DNA of 64,000 nt from Pseudorhodoferax soli (lineage in GTDB: Bacteria; Pseudomonadota; Gammaproteobacteria; Burkholderiales; Burkholderiaceae_C): positions 496,001 through 560,000 of the forward strand of contig NZ_QPJK01000002.1 of assembly GCF_003337555.1 (NCBI RefSeq), written 5' to 3'. Within the stretch, counting starts at the first letter, position 1; each line of letters starts with the position of its first letter. Positions 46,012-54,601 of this stretch are shown here, one piece after another. Both the position numbers and the translations under genes were made by a program. The notes beneath the pieces were generated by a model. It was not told the origin of the DNA and did not search any database. It saw only the letters and a program-made list of their open reading frames with translations.

Positions 46012-47330
46012 GCACCGCTACGCACGAACAGATCGCCCTCATCGGCGCCGGCCCCTCGGGCCTGGCCGGGGCCCGCAACCTGCAGAAGCTGGGCATCGCC
46101 TTCCAGGGCTTCGAAGCCCACGGCGATGTCGGCGGGCTGTGGAACATCGAGAACCCGCGCTCCACGGTCTACGCCTCGGCGCACCTGATCTCCAGCAAGC
46201 GCATGACGGAGTTCAGCGAGTTCCCGATGGCCGACGCCGTGGCCGACTACCCGAGCCACCGCGAGCTGCTGGACTACTTCCGCGCCTTCGCGCACCGCTT
46301 CGAGCTGCACCGCCACTACCGCTTCCAGACCCGCGTGCTGAAGGCCGAGCCCGTTTCCGACGCGCCCGGCACGCGCTGGCGCCTGACCACGCAGACCGGC
46401 GACGCGGCGCCCGAGGTGGCCGAATACAAGGGCCTGGTGGTCGCCAACGGCACGCTGGCCGAGCCCAACATGCCGACCTTCCCCGGCCAGTTCGACGGCA
46501 AGATGTGGCACACCTCGGCCTACAAAGAGGCCACGCAGTTCACCGGCCAGCGCGTGCTGATCGTGGGCGCGGGCAACTCGGGCTGCGACATCGCGGTCGA
46601 TGCCGTGCACCACGCCAGAAGCACCGACATCTCGGTGCGCCGCGGCTACTACTTCGTGCCCAAGTACGTGTTCGGAAAACCGGCCGATTCGATCGGAGGC
46701 AAGCTCACCCTGCCGCCCTGGCTCAAGCAGCGCATCGACAGCACCATCCTGCAGTGGTTCACGGGCGACCCGGTGCGCTTCGGCTTCCCCCGGCCCGACT
46801 ACCGCATGTACGAGTCCCACCCGGTGGTGAACTCACTGATCCTCTACCACATCGGCCATGGCGACGTGGGCGTGCGCCCCGACATCGAGCGCTGCGACGG
46901 CCACACCGTGCACTTCAAGGACGGCCAGGCACGCGACTACGACCTGATCCTGGCCGCCACCGGCTACAAACTGCACTACCCCTTCCTGGACCATGCGCTG
47001 CTGAACTGGCAGGGCATGGCGCCGCGCCTGTACCTGAACATCTTCGCGCCGCGCTTCGATCGGCTGGCCGTGCTGGGCATGGTGGAAGCCAGCGGGCTGG
47101 GATGGCAGGGCCGCTACGAGCAGGCCGAGCTGGTGGCGCGTTACTTCAAGGCGCTGGACGCAGGCAGCCCGCAGGCCGCCGCGCTGCAGGCCGCCAGGGA
47201 TGCCGCCCCCGCCAGCTGGCCCGACATGTCCGGCGGCTACCGCTACCTGAAGCTCGAACGCATGGCGTACTACGTCCACAAGGACACCTACCGCAAGGCG
47301 GTGCGCGCCGCAGCCGAGGCGTTTCAGTAA
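46008..47330 (+). CDS. Flavin-containing monooxygenase (class B)
   Basis: 440 residues. FAD-binding GAGPSGLAGARNL at 13-25, the FMO motif FDGKMWHTSAY (F.G...H...Y) at about 162-172 and the NADPH-binding GAGNSGCDIAVDA. The motif end is Tyr, not the Trp-Pro/Asp of Baeyer-Villiger enzymes, so N/S-oxygenation or an atypical BV reaction is possible. Late ATGYKLHYPF fits the FMO C-terminal pattern. Translationally coupled to the SDR gene. Confidence 0.88.
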   Translation: MSTATHEQIALIGAGPSGLAGARNLQKLGIAFQGFEAHGDVGGLWNIENPRSTVYASAHLISSKRMTEFSEFPMADAVADYPSHRELLDYFRAFAHRFELHRHYRFQTRVLKAEPVSDAPGTRWRLTTQTGDAAPEVAEYKGLVVANGTLAEPNMPTFPGQFDGKMWHTSAYKEATQFTGQRVLIVGAGNSGCDIAVDAVHHARSTDISVRRGYYFVPKYVFGKPADSIGGKLTLPPWLKQRIDSTILQWFTGDPVRFGFPRPDYRMYESHPVVNSLILYHIGHGDVGVRPDIERCDGHTVHFKDGQARDYDLILAATGYKLHYPFLDHALLNWQGMAPRLYLNIFAPRFDRLAVLGMVEASGLGWQGRYEQAELVARYFKALDAGSPQAAALQAARDAAPASWPDMSGGYRYLKLERMAYYVHKDTYRKAVRAAAEAFQ

Positions 47331-47345
47331 CCCCCTGGAGGCGCC

Positions 47346-48272
47346 ATGCTGCCCGTCGACGAGATCCGCCTGAACTTCAACCCGGCCTCGCTCGCCGTGC
47401 TCAACGCGGTGCTGGCCTTCCTGATGTTCGGCATCGCGCTGGACACGCGCATCGCCGATTTCAAGCGCGTGGCGCGCATGCCGCTGGCTTTCGCGGTGGG
47501 CGTGGGGGCGCAGTTCATCGCGCTGCCGGCGATCACCTATGCGCTCACCCGGCTGCTGGGCGTGGGCCCCAGCATCGCGCTCGGCATGATCCTCGTGGCC
47601 TGCTGCCCGCCTGGCAACATCAGCAACATCCTCACCCACCGCGCGGGTGGCAACGTGGCGCTCAGCGTGTCGATGACGGCGGTGTCCAACGCGATCGCCA
47701 TCGTGGCCATGCCGCTGAACTTCGCGTTCTGGGGCGGCCTGCACCCCACGGCCGCGGCGCTGATGCAGAGCATCGCCATCGACCCGCTGGAGATGGGCGG
47801 CCACATCCTCGTCATCATCGGCCTGCCCTTCGTGCTGGGCATCTGGTGCGCCGACCGCTTCCCGCGCTGGACGGAGCGCTTCAAGAAGCCCATGCGCATC
47901 CTGAGCTTCGTGACGCTCATCGTCTTCATCCTCGGCGCCATCGCCGGCAACTGGCGCTTCTTCCTCGACTACGTGGGCCTGGTCATCGTGGCGGTGGCGT
48001 TGCACGACACGCTGGCCTTCGCCACCGGCTGGCTCTGCGCACGCGCCTTCGGCCTGGCCGACTACGACCGCCGCGCGCTGACCATCGAGGTGGGCATCCG
48101 CAACGCCGGCCTGGGACTGGTGCTGATCTTCAGCTTCTTCGGCGGCCTGGGCGGCATGGCGGTGGTGGCCGGCGTGTGGGGCTTCTGGGACATCATCGCC
48201 GGCCTGGTGCTGGCCAGCTGGTGGGGCAGGCAGCCTTTGCGGGGCGGTGTTCCGGCCTACGAAACGCCATGA
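47346..48272 (+). CDS. Bile acid:sodium symporter family (BASS) transporter
   Basis: 308 residues with nine to ten hydrophobic segments. The family core ACCPPGNISNILTHRAGGNVALSVSMTAVSN (split by the membrane) and EVGIRNAGLGLVLIF are conserved sodium/substrate regions. Members import organic anions such as bile acids, pantoate or 2-oxo acids with sodium. The gene lies 15 bases after the FMO gene and overlaps the next by 4 bases, so its cargo is probably the substrate or product of that pathway. Confidence 0.9.
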   Translation: MLPVDEIRLNFNPASLAVLNAVLAFLMFGIALDTRIADFKRVARMPLAFAVGVGAQFIALPAITYALTRLLGVGPSIALGMILVACCPPGNISNILTHRAGGNVALSVSMTAVSNAIAIVAMPLNFAFWGGLHPTAAALMQSIAIDPLEMGGHILVIIGLPFVLGIWCADRFPRWTERFKKPMRILSFVTLIVFILGAIAGNWRFFLDYVGLVIVAVALHDTLAFATGWLCARAFGLADYDRRALTIEVGIRNAGLGLVLIFSFFGGLGGMAVVAGVWGFWDIIAGLVLASWWGRQPLRGGVPAYETP

Positions 48273-49243
48273 GGGCCGAACGCATCCTGGTGACCGGCGC
48301 CGACGGCTTCCTCGGCCGCGGCCTGCTCCGCGCGCTGGCGGCGCGGCCAGCGCCGACCCTGGTGGTGGCGGCCGACCTGCGCGAAGTGCCGGCCGAGCGC
48401 CGCCTGCCCGGCATCGACTACCTGCGCTGGGATGTGCGCGACGACGGACTGGCAGAGGTACTGGCCCTGCATGGCATCGACACGGTGGTGCACCTGGCCT
48501 CCATCGTCACGCCGGGCAAAGGCTCGACGCGGGCGCTCGAGCATGCGGTGGACGTGGGCGGCACGCGCAAGGTGCTCGACGCATGCCTGGCGCAAGGCGT
48601 GCACCACCTGCTCGTTTCCTCCAGCGGCGCGGCCTACGGCTACCACGCGGACAACCCCGGGTGGCTGACCGAAGACCATCCGCTGCGCGGCAACGAGAGC
48701 TTCGCCTACGCCCACCACAAGCGGCTGGTGGAGGAGATGCTGGCCGAGGCCCGCATCCGGCATCCGCAGCTGGCGCAGACGGTGCTGCGCATCGGCACCA
48801 TCCTGGGCGAGGGAGTGGACAACCAGATCACCGCCCTGTTCGAGAAGGCGCGGCCGCTGGCGATCGCGGGCAGCGACAGCCCCTTCGTCTTCATCTGGGA
48901 CGAGGACGTCTGCGGCGCCCTGCTGCACGCGCTGGACGGCAGCGGCCAGCCCGGCTGCTACAACCTCGCCGGCGACGGCGCCCTGACCATCCACGCCATC
49001 GCCGCGCGGCTGGGCAAGCGGCCCCTCGTGCTGCCGGCGGGCCTGCTGCGCAGCGCACTGCGCGTGGGCCGCGCGCTGGGCATCGGGCGCTACGGGCCGG
49101 AGCAGCTCGACTTCCTGCGCTACCGGCCGGTGCTGGACAACAGTGCGCTCAAGCAGCGCTTCGGCTATGTGCCGCACAAGACCAGCGCGCAGGCCCTGGA
49201 CGCTTTCATCGCCGCGCGCAGGGCCCAGGGCCGGCCGCTGTAG
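48269..49243 (+). CDS. NAD-dependent epimerase/dehydratase (extended SDR)
   Basis: 324 residues. Cofactor loop TGADGFLGRGLL (9-20), Ser-rich SSSGAAYG and YAHHK active-site pair, typical of extended SDRs. Similar proteins include nucleotide-sugar epimerases and 3-beta-hydroxysteroid dehydrogenase-like enzymes; with an SDR, an FMO and a BASS carrier next to it, a role in terpenoid or steroid-like substrate metabolism is possible but unproven. ATGA overlap with the transporter gene. Confidence 0.85.
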   Translation: MRAERILVTGADGFLGRGLLRALAARPAPTLVVAADLREVPAERRLPGIDYLRWDVRDDGLAEVLALHGIDTVVHLASIVTPGKGSTRALEHAVDVGGTRKVLDACLAQGVHHLLVSSSGAAYGYHADNPGWLTEDHPLRGNESFAYAHHKRLVEEMLAEARIRHPQLAQTVLRIGTILGEGVDNQITALFEKARPLAIAGSDSPFVFIWDEDVCGALLHALDGSGQPGCYNLAGDGALTIHAIAARLGKRPLVLPAGLLRSALRVGRALGIGRYGPEQLDFLRYRPVLDNSALKQRFGYVPHKTSAQALDAFIAARRAQGRPL

Positions 49244-49402
49244 GCCGGCGGCACACCCCGTTCGGCAGCTGGACAGGGCGCGCATCTCCGGACGCATTCC
49301 CATCTGACTGGACTGGCGCCGCGTCCGCTTAAGTTCCGCCTCAGTCGTCCACCGGATGGCCGCGCTAGCATGGCTGCGCCCACCACGATCTGCCGGGACG
49401 AC

Positions 49403-51184
49403 ATGCAATTCCAACAACGGCTTGCGCTGACGCGCCAGCAGGCGCAACGCATCTGGCGCCTGTCGCTGCCCTACTTCCAGTCCGAGGAGAAATGGCGCGC
49501 GCGCGGCCTGCTCGCCACGATCGTGGTGCTCAACCTGGCCGGGGTCTGGCTGCTGGTGCAATACAACGACTGGTACCGCGTGTTCTACGACGCGCTGGAA
49601 AAGCGCGACCAGGCCGTCTTCTGGCAGCAGCTGGGCCGCTTCACCATCCTGGCCTTCGGCATGATCATCCTGGCCGTCTACCGCTTCTACCTGACCCAGC
49701 TGCTGGAGATGCGCTGGCGCGCCTGGATGACCGGCAGCTACCTGAAGCGCTGGATGGCCGACCACGCCTTCTACCGCATGGAGCTGGCGCGCTACGGCCA
49801 GGCCGAAGGGAGCGCACCACCGGACAACCCCGACCAGCGCATCCAGGAAGACCTGAACCTGTTCACCACCTACACCGTGTCGCTGACCATGGGCGCGTTC
49901 AACGCCTTCGTCACGCTGGTGAGCTTCGTCGGCATCCTGTGGGGGCTGTCGGGCGCGTTCGCGTTCGATGTGGCCGGGCGGCATGTCGAGATCCCGGGCT
50001 TCATGGTCTGGATGGCGGTGCTCTACTGCCTGGCCGGCAGCCTGATCACGCACTTCATCGGTCGACCGCAGATCGGGCTCAACTTCCGCCAGCAGCGGTT
50101 GGAGGCCGACTTCCGGCACCACATGGTGCGCGTGCGCGAGTACAGCGAGGCCATCGCGCTGGACCGCGGCGAGCCGGTCGAGCGAGCGCAGCTGGACACC
50201 CGTTTCGGCAAGGTGCTGGGCAACTACCTGGACCTGATCCGCGCGCAGAAGCGGCTGATCTGGTTCAGCAGCTTCTTCGGCCAGGCGGCGGTGATCTTCC
50301 CGTTCCTGGTATCGGCGCCACGTTTCTTCAGCGGCGCGCTGCAACTGGGCGATCTGATGCAGATCTCTTCGGCTTTCGAGCGGGTGCAGAACGCACTGGC
50401 GTGGTTCGTCGAGAACTACCAGGAGCTGGCGGTCTGGCGCGCCACGACCGACCGGCTGACCAGCTTCGAAGCCCACCTGGCTGCGCATGCAGAGCGCCGT
50501 GAGGGGCAGGACGTCCGCTACACGCCGGGCGGTCACGCACTGGCCACGGAAAATCTCGGGCTGGCGCTGCCCGATGGAACACAGCTGCTGGCCGACCTGA
50601 AATTGCAGATCGAGCCGGGCGAGCGCGTGCTGCTGCAGGGCCCCTCGGGCAGCGGCAAATCCACCTTGCTGCGCGCTCTCGCCGGCATCTGGCCGCATGC
50701 CAGCGGCAGCGTGACGCAGCCGGCAGACGTGATGTTCATCCCGCAGCGGCCCTACTTCCCCGACGGACCCTTGCGCGATGCGCTGGCCTACCCCAAGCCA
50801 GCCTCCGACTACCGCGACGAGGACCTGCGCGCCGCGTTGCGCGACGCCCAGTTGCCACAACTGCAGGACAGCCTCGACCGCCAGGACGCCTGGAGCCAGA
50901 AGCTCTCGGGGGGTGAACAGCAGCGCCTGGCCGTGGCCCGCGTGCTGCTCAAGAAGCCGCGCTGGATCTTCGTCGATGAGGCCACCAGCGCGCTCGACGC
51001 GCCGGCCGAGCAGGCGGTCTACGGCAAGCTCGTCGCGCAGGTGCAGGCGGCCGGCGGCGGCCTGCTGTCGATTGCGCACCGGCCGGCGGTGGCGGCGTTC
51101 CACGACCGCAGCTGGCAGCTCGTGGCAAGCGACGGTGGGGCGGCGCGCTTCCAGTTGCAACAGGCGCCGCTGCCTGTGCATTGA
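49403..51184 (+). CDS. ABC transporter with SbmA/BacA-like membrane domain and ATPase (YddA/ABCD type)
   Basis: 593 residues. The membrane domain (about 20-330) resembles SbmA/BacA and peroxisomal ABCD proteins: YNDWYRVFYDALEKRD, MRWRAWMTGSYLKRWM and NPDQRIQEDLNLF (the ABCD signature NPDQR). ATPase: Walker A GPSGSGKST, signature LSGGEQQRLAVARVL, Walker B WIFVDEATSALD, H-loop SIAHRP. Members move fatty acyl-CoA, peptides or related amphipathic molecules. The ATG at 49403 gives a better ribosome site (GGGACG) than the one at 49370. It lies 159 bases after the epimerase gene. Confidence 0.9.
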   Translation: MQFQQRLALTRQQAQRIWRLSLPYFQSEEKWRARGLLATIVVLNLAGVWLLVQYNDWYRVFYDALEKRDQAVFWQQLGRFTILAFGMIILAVYRFYLTQLLEMRWRAWMTGSYLKRWMADHAFYRMELARYGQAEGSAPPDNPDQRIQEDLNLFTTYTVSLTMGAFNAFVTLVSFVGILWGLSGAFAFDVAGRHVEIPGFMVWMAVLYCLAGSLITHFIGRPQIGLNFRQQRLEADFRHHMVRVREYSEAIALDRGEPVERAQLDTRFGKVLGNYLDLIRAQKRLIWFSSFFGQAAVIFPFLVSAPRFFSGALQLGDLMQISSAFERVQNALAWFVENYQELAVWRATTDRLTSFEAHLAAHAERREGQDVRYTPGGHALATENLGLALPDGTQLLADLKLQIEPGERVLLQGPSGSGKSTLLRALAGIWPHASGSVTQPADVMFIPQRPYFPDGPLRDALAYPKPASDYRDEDLRAALRDAQLPQLQDSLDRQDAWSQKLSGGEQQRLAVARVLLKKPRWIFVDEATSALDAPAEQAVYGKLVAQVQAAGGGLLSIAHRPAVAAFHDRSWQLVASDGGAARFQLQQAPLPVH

Positions 51185-51259
51185 ACGGGTAGACGCGGTA
51201 ACGCAGCAGGGCGCGTCGGCAGACCGTCTCGCCCAACACAGTGCGTTGCACCAGCCGGT

Positions 51260-51289
51260 ACACCTGTCGCATCCGCATGCGACAGGTGT
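51260..51289 (+). promoter_or_regulatory. Perfect 13-bp inverted repeat upstream of the NTF2-FAD monooxygenase
   Basis: ACACCTGTCGCAT (51260-51272), CCGC, then ATGCGACAGGTGT (51277-51289). A 13-bp perfect dyad with a 4-base spacer is far beyond chance and has the size of a transcription-factor site. The TGTCGC..GCGACA core resembles upstream activating sites of AcoR/Fis-type sigma-54 activators. It is about 105 bases upstream of the sigma-54-like element at 51366. It may instead be a terminator for the ABC gene, but no T-run follows. Confidence 0.65.
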
Positions 51290-51365
51290 CGCGCCGGCTG
51301 TGACAGCCTCGCGTGGTCCCGGTGCTGCCAGATCCTTTCAGAACAAGCACTTGCGCGGCGGCAGG

Positions 51366-51381
51366 TGGCGGGCATGCCGCT
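51366..51381 (+). promoter_or_regulatory. Possible sigma-54 promoter (-24/-12)
   Basis: TGGCGGGCATGCCGCT has GG at 51367-51368 and GC at 51379-51380, the fixed 12-base register of -24/-12 elements, but the flanks are weak (consensus TGGCAC..TTGCW). It lies about 64 bases before the start codon. Confidence 0.35.
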
Positions 51382-51444
51382 TGCGCAACAGGGACTGCCG
51401 CGGCCAAGCCGGCCCGGCGACACCACCCGCAAGGAGACAACCGC

Positions 51445-53277
51445 ATGACCCAGACCTTGGCCGAAACGCCGGTCACCTCCCCGTCCGCCGACGCCGCGCA
51501 ATGGCTGCAGGACTTCGGCGCCGCGCTGGCCCGCGGCGACATCGCCGCCGCGCTCGCCGCCTTCGCCGACGACTGCTACTGGCGCGACCTCGTCGCCTTC
51601 ACCTGGAACCTGCACACGTCCGAGGGCAAGGACGCCATCGCCGCCATGCTGCAGGCCAACCTGGCCCGCGTCGCGCCCAGCGGCTGGAAGGTGCAGGACC
51701 AGCCCAGCCACGCCGACGGCGTGACCGAAAGCTGGTTCACGTTCGAAACCGCGGTGGCGCGCGGGCGCGGCCACCTGCGGCTGAAGAACGGCAAGTGCTG
51801 GACGCTGCTGACGGTGATGAGCGAGCTCAAGGGCTTCGAGGAAAAGAAGGGCACGCGCCGCGTACTGGGCGCCGAGCACGGCGCGCGCCGCAACCGCACC
51901 ACCTGGCTGGAGCGCCGCCAGCAGGAGGAAGCGGCACTCGGCTACACCGAGCAGCCGTACTGCGTGGTGATCGGCGGCGGCCAGGGCGGCATCGGCCTGG
52001 CGGCGCGGCTGAAGCGCCTGGGCGTGTCCACCCTCGTGATCGAGCAGAACGCGCGGGCTGGCGACTCCTGGCGCAAGCGCTACAAGTCGCTGTGCCTGCA
52101 CGACCCGGTCTGGTACGACCACATGCCCTACCTGCCGTTTCCGGACGACTGGCCGGTGTTCACGCCCAAGGACAAGGTCGGCGACTGGCTGGAGATGTAC
52201 ACCAAGGTCATGGAGCTCAACTATTGGAGCTCGACCGAGGCCAAGAGCGCCAGCTTCGACGAGACGAGCAAGACCTGGACGGTGACGGTGGAGCGCCGCC
52301 ACCCGGATGGCCGGCTGGAGACCGTGGTGCTGCGGCCCACGCAGCTGGTGTTCGCGCTCGGGGTGTCGGGCTTTCCGTCCGTGCCCGCGATCGCCGGCGC
52401 TGAGACCTTCGAGGGTGACCAGCACCACTCCAGCGCCCACCCGGGCGGCGAAGCCTATGCCGGCAAGCACTGCGTGGTGCTGGGTTCGAACAACTCGGCC
52501 CACGACATCTGCGCCGACCTGTGGGAGCACGGCGCCGATGTGACGATGGTGCAGCGCTCGTCCACGCACATCGTGAAGTCCGATTCGCTCATGGAACTGG
52601 CGCTGGGCGGGCTGTATTCCGAGGAGGCGGTGGCCAACGGCGTCACCACCGACAAGGCCGACCTGCTGTTCGCCTCGTTGCCGTTCAAGATCATGCACAG
52701 CTTCCACGTGCCGGTGTACGAGGCGATCCAGCAGCGCGACAAGGACTTCTATGCGCGGTTGCAGAAGGCCGGCTTCCTGCTGGACTTCGGCGACGACGGC
52801 TCGGGCTTGTTCATGAAGTACCTGCGGCGTGGCTCGGGCTACTACATCGACGTGGGCGCGTCGGAGCTCGTGGCCGACGGCAGCATCCATTTGAAGAGCG
52901 GCGTCAACATCGAACAGATCAAGCCGCGCTCCGTGGTGCTGACCGACGGCACGGAACTGCCGGCCGACCTGCTGGTCTACGCCACCGGCTATGGCTCGAT
53001 GAACGGCTGGGTCGCCAGCATCGTCTCGCCCGAGGTGGCCGACCGCGTCGGCAAGTGCTGGGGGCTGGGCTCGGGCACCACCAAGGACCCGGGCCCCTGG
53101 GAAGGCGAGCTGCGCAACATGTGGAAGCCCACGCAGCAGCCGCAACTGTGGTTCCACGGCGGCAACCTGCACCAGTCACGCCACTACTCGCAGTACCTGG
53201 CGCTGCAACTGAAGGCGAGGATGGAAGGGATCGCGACCCCGGTCTACGGCCAGGGCGCCGTGCACCACCTGCGCTGA
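51445..53277 (+). CDS. NTF2-like domain fused to FAD-dependent monooxygenase
   Basis: 610 residues. Residues 1-140 form a SnoaL/NTF2-like domain (ALARGDIAAALAAFADDCYWRDLVAFTWNLHT). Then an FMO-like part: FAD loop VIGGGQGGIGLAARL (about 174-188), motif FEGDQHHSSAH (F.G...H...H), and NADPH loop VLGSNNSAHDICADL. The fusion is a known bacterial architecture annotated as NAD(P)/FAD-dependent oxidoreductase; substrate unknown. The ATG at 51445 has AAGGAGA ten bases upstream. Preceded by the 13-bp dyad, which suggests inducible control. Confidence 0.88.
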   Translation: MTQTLAETPVTSPSADAAQWLQDFGAALARGDIAAALAAFADDCYWRDLVAFTWNLHTSEGKDAIAAMLQANLARVAPSGWKVQDQPSHADGVTESWFTFETAVARGRGHLRLKNGKCWTLLTVMSELKGFEEKKGTRRVLGAEHGARRNRTTWLERRQQEEAALGYTEQPYCVVIGGGQGGIGLAARLKRLGVSTLVIEQNARAGDSWRKRYKSLCLHDPVWYDHMPYLPFPDDWPVFTPKDKVGDWLEMYTKVMELNYWSSTEAKSASFDETSKTWTVTVERRHPDGRLETVVLRPTQLVFALGVSGFPSVPAIAGAETFEGDQHHSSAHPGGEAYAGKHCVVLGSNNSAHDICADLWEHGADVTMVQRSSTHIVKSDSLMELALGGLYSEEAVANGVTTDKADLLFASLPFKIMHSFHVPVYEAIQQRDKDFYARLQKAGFLLDFGDDGSGLFMKYLRRGSGYYIDVGASELVADGSIHLKSGVNIEQIKPRSVVLTDGTELPADLLVYATGYGSMNGWVASIVSPEVADRVGKCWGLGSGTTKDPGPWEGELRNMWKPTQQPQLWFHGGNLHQSRHYSQYLALQLKARMEGIATPVYGQGAVHHLR

Positions 53278-53287
53278 GCGCAGGCCG

Positions 53288-53305
53288 CCGGGCATCACAG
53301 CCCGG
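53288..53305. terminator. Hairpin between convergent genes
   Basis: CCGGGC (53288-53293) and GCCCGG (53300-53305) form a 6-bp stem across the stop codon of the unknown gene and 10 bases after the monooxygenase stop. T-runs are absent on both sides. Confidence 0.3.
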
Positions 53306-54005
53306 TGGTCTTCTTGGCCGACGGGTCGGTGTAGGTGACCGGGCTGTCGGCTTCTTTCGGCGGGTTCAGCGTGAGGTTGCCGGTCTGCGCCACGTCGATG
53401 GCGTTGCCGCCGGCCCGCCACAGGCTTTGCAGGAAGTCCAGCAGCTTCTTGGAAATGGGCTCCTTGGGCGGCTCGGGCGGCTCTTCTTCCTCGACCTTGG
53501 GCTTCTCGGTCCAGTTCTTGGGCGCCGCATCGTCCGGGCCGGATGGCTGGTCCGGGCCCGGCTTCTGGCCGGTGGCCTGGTAACGGCCCAGGGCTTCGGC
53601 CGTCTCGGCGGTCGGGGCGGCGTCTGTCTGCAGGCGCTGCTCGAAGGCTTCGGTCGCCGCCTCGATGCTGGACTTCTGCGGCACCGCGCCGGTCTGCCCG
53701 GCCTGGGCACCACCCTGCCCGACCGCGGCCGACGCCGCCACCATGACGGCACCGGCCGCCGTGGCGGCTTCGTCCTCGCCGGCACGGCCGGAGCGGATCA
53801 AGGCATCGGCCTCGGCAGACAGTTCCACCCGGATCGAGGGCTGGGGCTGCTCAGCGACGGCGCGCTCCTGCAACACCCGGGTTTCTTCACGCGTGGCCCG
53901 CGCCACGGTTCCGGCGGGCGCGGCCGGGCTGCCGGCGGCCGGCTGCGAATCGGCGCCGGCGGCGGCCGGCCCATTCACAGTGCGATCAACAGAAGGCAGT
54001 TGCAT
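53295..54005 (-). CDS. Low-complexity Ala/Pro/Glu-rich protein, unknown function
   Basis: 236 residues, family not recognised. Residues 1-130 are Ala/Ser/Gly/Gln-rich with helical stretches, residues 150-190 are Pro/Glu/Lys-rich (KPKVEEEEPPEPPKEP), and a short hydrophobic-helical part LLDFLQSLWRAGGNAIDV follows near residue 195. No signal peptide; most of it should be disordered. The ATG at 54005 starts MQLPSVDRTVNG. Long Ala-rich sequences in high-GC DNA can arise in non-coding frames, but the consistent acid/Pro block and 236 uninterrupted codons favour a real gene. Could be a secreted or surface-associated helper; no evidence. Confidence 0.6.
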   Translation of the reverse strand: MQLPSVDRTVNGPAAAGADSQPAAGSPAAPAGTVARATREETRVLQERAVAEQPQPSIRVELSAEADALIRSGRAGEDEAATAAGAVMVAASAAVGQGGAQAGQTGAVPQKSSIEAATEAFEQRLQTDAAPTAETAEALGRYQATGQKPGPDQPSGPDDAAPKNWTEKPKVEEEEPPEPPKEPISKKLLDFLQSLWRAGGNAIDVAQTGNLTLNPPKEADSPVTYTDPSAKKTTGL

Positions 54006-54142
54006 GGCGCTCACCAAAGGACTGGACAAACAGCCGGGAAATGGGTTTTTCCTGGCCTCGCTTGTCTTAACGGCAGAACTGGGTGGGAATTTAGGCCTAT
54101 TTCTTCCAAAGACCCGAAATTCTTCACACAGCGCACGGAGCG

Positions 54143-54601
54143 TTACAGAAAGCGCTCCAGCAGCCGGCGCGAGGGCCGGTCCAGCGCCTGGCGGTCGCGC
54201 ACGCGGTAGTGCACGCCCTGGCCGCTGGCGATCAGAAGGCCGCCATCGGGCAGGCGCCGGATGTCCTCTTCGCTCTTGAGCACGAAGTCGCTGGTGCCGC
54301 GGTCGGTTTCCACGCGCCAGATGCTGGGCGTGGAGAAGGTGGACACACTCAGCAGCCGTTGCACCTCGGGCTGGAAGTCGCGCGCCGAGAGCTCTTCCTC
54401 CAGCAACGCGCGCTGCGCCACCGGCAATGCCTCCAGCCGCTCGATCCAGACCAGCTCGCGCCCGTCACTGCCCACCAGCGACAGGCCATGGTCAGGCGCG
54501 GACAGGGGAAACGCCCGCACGGGCACCACGCCGGCATGCTCGGCACCGCCCAAGCGCAGCACCAGCTGGCCCATGGGATGGCGTTGCAGTTCGAAATCCA
54601 T
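54143..54601 (-). CDS. DUF1854 protein associated with the cyanophycin ABC transporter
   Basis: 152 residues. DUF1854 proteins occur next to this ABC transporter and cphA in Burkholderiales. Features seen: SAPDHGLSLVGSDGRELVWIERLEALP and the C-terminal RVRDRQALDRPSRRLLERF, both in family style. No signal or membrane segment. The ATG shares a base with the stop of the ABC gene. Function unknown; cytoplasmic partner of the transporter by context. Confidence 0.85.
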   Translation of the reverse strand: MDFELQRHPMGQLVLRLGGAEHAGVVPVRAFPLSAPDHGLSLVGSDGRELVWIERLEALPVAQRALLEEELSARDFQPEVQRLLSVSTFSTPSIWRVETDRGTSDFVLKSEEDIRRLPDGGLLIASGQGVHYRVRDRQALDRPSRRLLERFL

